Source: Thomasclavelia sp047249845
GTDB lineage: Bacteria > Bacillota_I > Bacilli_A > Erysipelotrichales > Coprobacillaceae
Direction: 5' to 3'
Assembly (NCBI RefSeq): GCF_047249845.1
Contig: NZ_JBKTWO010000011.1
Coordinates: 5,026 to 69,025 of the forward strand
DNA length: 64,000 nucleotides
In this document: positions 62,101 to 64,000 of the stretch, one piece after another
Position numbering within the stretch: position 1 is the first letter of the stretch
How the letters are laid out: each line of letters opens with the position of its first letter
Notes under the pieces: model-generated
Told to the model about the DNA's origin: nothing
Seen by the model: the letters and a program-made list of their open reading frames with translations, nothing else
Database searches by the model: none
Position numbers and translations under genes: made by a program

Positions 62101-64000
62101 AAGACTTTTGAAAAAGCATTAAATTATTTAATGAAAGATTATGATAAATTAAAAGATAGTGAAGGGTATTTGTATGATGTAACAGACTTTTTGCGTCAAG
62201 CAATTGCTAACAGTGCTGAACAGACATATAAGGAATTCACAAAAGCATTTAATGATGGAAATGTTGAATTATTTAAACAAAAATCACAAGAGTTTTTAAA
62301 AATGGTTGAACTTCAAGATCGGGTTTTGAACAGTAATAAGAATTTTATGGTGGGAACATGGTTGAATGCATCTAATCAAGCAGCTCAAGGGCAAGATGAT
62401 TTTACCAAAAAGATTTTTGAATTAAATGGTAAAGCAATTATATCTACATGGGCTCCATATTACTGTTGGGGAGTTTATGATTATGCTAATCGTGAGTATG
62501 GTGGATTAACAAAAGATTATTACTTACAACGTTGGCAAATATGGATTCAACGTTTAACAGATAAAATAGAAGGAAAAGATGTTAATAATTATAAAGAGAT
62601 TTCAATTAAGGAATCACATGAAATGGCTTGGCAATGGGCTAGAAGTGATAAAGAATATAGTATGGAAGCTACAGGTGATTCAAAAGCGTTATATGATGAG
62701 TTTGTAGATAACTATGCATTGAATGATGGTACAGTAAACGAATTACAGGTTGATCAAATGAGTATTGCTATTTCATGCGATAAACCAGATTATAGTGGTT
62801 ATCCTATTAGTAATGCAATTGATGGTAATGTAAATACTTTCTGGACAACTAAAACAGATATAGATGCTCCATATACTGTGTTATTCGAATTTGATCAAGA
62901 AGAAACAATTAATAGTTTTAGTATTTTGCCACGTGATTATAAAAATAATAAAACTGGTAATGGTGATATTTTAGGTATAGAATTATGGGTAAGTGACGAT
63001 GGAAATGATTATCGAAAAATTGCTCAAGAAGAATATGAACAAAATGGTAATGAACGTATTTGTAATTTTAATGCTGTTACAACAAAATATGTAAAATTAG
63101 TGATTACAAAGACATTAATTTGGAATAATGTTCCAACAAATGCCTCAGCAAGTGCAGCAGAATTTAATTTTTATAAGCCATTTGCTGAATTAAGAAGTAC
63201 AATATATACAATTAAAAATAATTTAATTGGAAATATTTATGAAAATACTACTGTAAAAGAATTTTTGGCAGGATTTGATTTATCTCAAAATGCTAAACTT
63301 GTAGTAGTAAGGGATGGAAAAGAATTGCCAGAAAATGATGTGATTAAGCAAGGAGATATTGTTGAATATTATTATAAGGATAATAAAGTCAAAACTTATC
63401 AAATTGATGAATTTATAAAGGCGGCAGATTTTACTGAATTAAATAATTTAATTAATGAATGTGAAAAATTAAATCAAAATGATTACACACAAGAAAGCTG
63501 GGATTTATTTAGTGAAACTCTAACACTTGCTATTGGAGTGCAAGTAAACCCTGAAGCCACACAAAAAGAAATAGACTCAGCTGTAGATAGTTTAAGAGAT
63601 GCTTATGATAAATTAGTGCCTATAAAGGTCGATTCTAATAAAACAGCATTATCAATTGCAATTGATATGGCTAAAGAAGTAACACAAGAACAGTTAGGTA
63701 AATTAGTACCAGCAGTAGCTGATGAATTCAAAGCAGCATTAGAAAATGCTGAAACTGTATATGATAATGCAAAAGCAAGTCAAGAAGAAGTAAATAATGC
63801 ATTTGATCGTTTAGCTAAAGTAATGCAGATGTTAGAATTCTATAAAGGTGATAAGATTGCATTACAAAAGATGATGGATGAAATAGCTAACTTAACAGCA
63901 AGTGATTATACAGAATCAACATGGAATGCAATGCAGGCAGTATTGCCAAGTGTAAATGAAGTACTAGGTAATGAAAATGCAATGCAAGGTGAAGTAGATG
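59125..64000 (+). CDS. Secreted multidomain alpha-N-acetylglucosaminidase (GH89), 3' end outside window
   Basis: 1,625 residues are visible and the frame is open at the right edge. Signal peptide about 1-31 (MNLKKILKVSMVSSLALLLM, cleavage near FAN). Three tandem discoidin/F5-8C carbohydrate-binding modules follow (about 50-190, 193-327, 338-470), each with an Ala-Val-Asp-like or Ile-Asn-Asp-Gly calcium loop and a late Glu-x-Arg-Val-x-Gly strand. Then a NAGLU N-terminal domain (about 473-590) and the GH89 barrel from about 593 (TMAFWGETEWQNEMDWLALN). Likely catalytic glutamates are Glu781 (DPFHEGGQ) and Glu901 (GIAPEG). A fourth discoidin module lies at about 1210-1350, then a Gly-poor linker and FIVAR-type helical repeats from about 1430. 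It should cleave terminal alpha-GlcNAc from gastric and duodenal mucin or heparan-like glycans at the cell surface. Confidence 0.93.
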   Translation, partial: MNLKKILKVSMVSSLALLLMFPSMGVFANESNDNYAWQDVSSKATKENIALKKPVTSSTIEKNQYAEYAVDGNTNTYWAAVNPSELEVDLQGLYKISEINLMAYFDVPANANRYYDYEIYSSLDQKEYSLVAKKGDTAWNTPEGDTYKFDETITARYIKVKISKTHAENQPTNNTGHIKELRVYGELVESIKTNVALNKVATASGQEGNSSPSKAVDNNVNSYWANAGEGWLEVDLEGYFDVDEINVLPYYSDGRYYNYEVYTSVDGFEYKKVAEKKDNVPQTSKGDTYTFETQTIRYVKVKMLSNSANPSMHINELRVFGIENTEFEPPKEDVDTTSIAYQKPARSYSNTESYPVANINDGKLSTSWQALYYPAYIDIDLESNYNLNKIQVIPSFKDLQAYYQYSIFTSVDGVTFDKVGEKQDNVVVSKEGNTFEINGKEARIVRIYLEYCSVGNAGSFAEVRVYGDKSENPVIERANINISDFKDTEYANPITEAETLKEVKGVLSRTIGERYLDWFEFVLEDNNENDNDYYEISNHNGKIQIKGNEGLSLTTGLNYYLKYYCNVSITQQARQVKMPAKVVPVTKTIRKENPYEVRYAYNYCTHSYTMAFWGETEWQNEMDWLALNGVNAVLDITGQEEVWRRFMSNLGYSLDEIKDWLVGPGYFGWQYMANMENVNGPIPDNWFANRTELARMNQRKMRALGMTPILQGYSGMVPNSITEKDSSAEVIPQGLWNGMQRPAMLKTNTETYQNYAKMFYQAQEEVYGKISNYYATDPFHEGGQTGGIGRDVVGRKVLDEMKNYDEKAVWVIQSWSFQPALLSKITTEEKSNNILLLDLNASKSPKYSSTDEFAGSDWVYCMLENYGGRSGIHGNLEKLTKIPSQVKNKTNHMVGMGIAPEGTNNNPVRFDLFFEMMWEEEDVDLNGWITHYVERRYGQTSENAQKAWELLLKTVYRPATHADPPESIINVRPQFDAKQSAPNGNMNKNYDFKTFEKALNYLMKDYDKLKDSEGYLYDVTDFLRQAIANSAEQTYKEFTKAFNDGNVELFKQKSQEFLKMVELQDRVLNSNKNFMVGTWLNASNQAAQGQDDFTKKIFELNGKAIISTWAPYYCWGVYDYANREYGGLTKDYYLQRWQIWIQRLTDKIEGKDVNNYKEISIKESHEMAWQWARSDKEYSMEATGDSKALYDEFVDNYALNDGTVNELQVDQMSIAISCDKPDYSGYPISNAIDGNVNTFWTTKTDIDAPYTVLFEFDQEETINSFSILPRDYKNNKTGNGDILGIELWVSDDGNDYRKIAQEEYEQNGNERICNFNAVTTKYVKLVITKTLIWNNVPTNASASAAEFNFYKPFAELRSTIYTIKNNLIGNIYENTTVKEFLAGFDLSQNAKLVVVRDGKELPENDVIKQGDIVEYYYKDNKVKTYQIDEFIKAADFTELNNLINECEKLNQNDYTQESWDLFSETLTLAIGVQVNPEATQKEIDSAVDSLRDAYDKLVPIKVDSNKTALSIAIDMAKEVTQEQLGKLVPAVADEFKAALENAETVYDNAKASQEEVNNAFDRLAKVMQMLEFYKGDKIALQKMMDEIANLTASDYTESTWNAMQAVLPSVNEVLGNENAMQGEVD

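Noticed and set aside
1..64000. tRNA, rRNA, CRISPR, insertion sequences, prophage, phage-defence genes
   Set aside because: I read the gene-free gaps for T-loop-type sequences, direct-repeat arrays and transposase remnants and found none that could be supported.

Overview
The window is a strongly AT-rich chromosomal segment from a low-GC Gram-positive (Bacillota) anaerobe that probably sporulates. Anaerobic ribonucleotide reductase (nrdDG), spoIIE, the conserved order tilS-hpt-ftsH-hslO-dus, the yybS-gdpP-rplI-dnaB block and a secreted host-glycan hydrolase all point to a gut Erysipelotrichia/Coprobacillaceae-type organism such as the Clostridium (Thomasclavelia) ramosum group. That placement is inference from gene content only. 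I saw no rRNA, tRNA, CRISPR array, insertion sequence or prophage.

Layout. 1-8.2 kb is a drug and peptide defence region. It holds a MerR regulator divergent from an asymmetric heterodimeric ABC exporter, followed by a response regulator / ABC ATPase / permease / histidine kinase module of bacitracin-lantibiotic type. 8.2-14.7 kb has a dUTPase, a VanRS-like two-component system, and divergently a YfhO / GtrA / GT2 cassette that probably glycosylates teichoic acid. 15.3-16.9 kb has an unknown membrane protein and a PIG-L deacetylase lipoprotein that may be read from a leaderless mRNA. 17.3-20.0 kb is nrdDG. 20.2-23.3 kb links phosphatidylethanolamine synthesis (pssA-psd) to parAB. 23.4-25.7 kb is an ABC exporter. 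26.1-33.4 kb is housekeeping: yybS, gdpP, rplI, dnaB, tdk, prfA, prmC.

33.5-34.6 kb (minus strand) has two tandem CarD-type RNA polymerase regulators behind a structured leader. 34.8-38.8 kb is a four-gene cluster: DUF454 protein, CydDC-like ABC pair, and a YgbA-type Cys-rich protein. 39.8-49.3 kb holds spoIIE, tilS, hpt, ftsH, a 30-residue membrane microprotein, hslO, a structured non-coding stretch, dusB, folD and a DUF951 protein. 49.8-56.4 kb is a mixed block: acyl-ACP thioesterase, M15 D,D-carboxypeptidase, a membrane protein, a possible papain-fold protein, rlmA, a metallophosphoesterase, an acetyltransferase, a small helical protein and a SpoU methyltransferase. 56.5-58.9 kb has fba and murA. 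From 59.1 kb a very large secreted GH89 alpha-N-acetylglucosaminidase with discoidin and FIVAR modules runs off the right edge.

The most unusual material lies between genes and in small genes. It includes a set of hairpins with G-rich loops at several loci, the structured stretch between hslO and dusB, a phased palindromic repeat at 49.6 kb, mirrored divergent promoters at 53.7 kb, the CarD pair, and the DUF454/CydDC/YgbA cluster. I found no clear phage-defence system or other unmistakably new machine.
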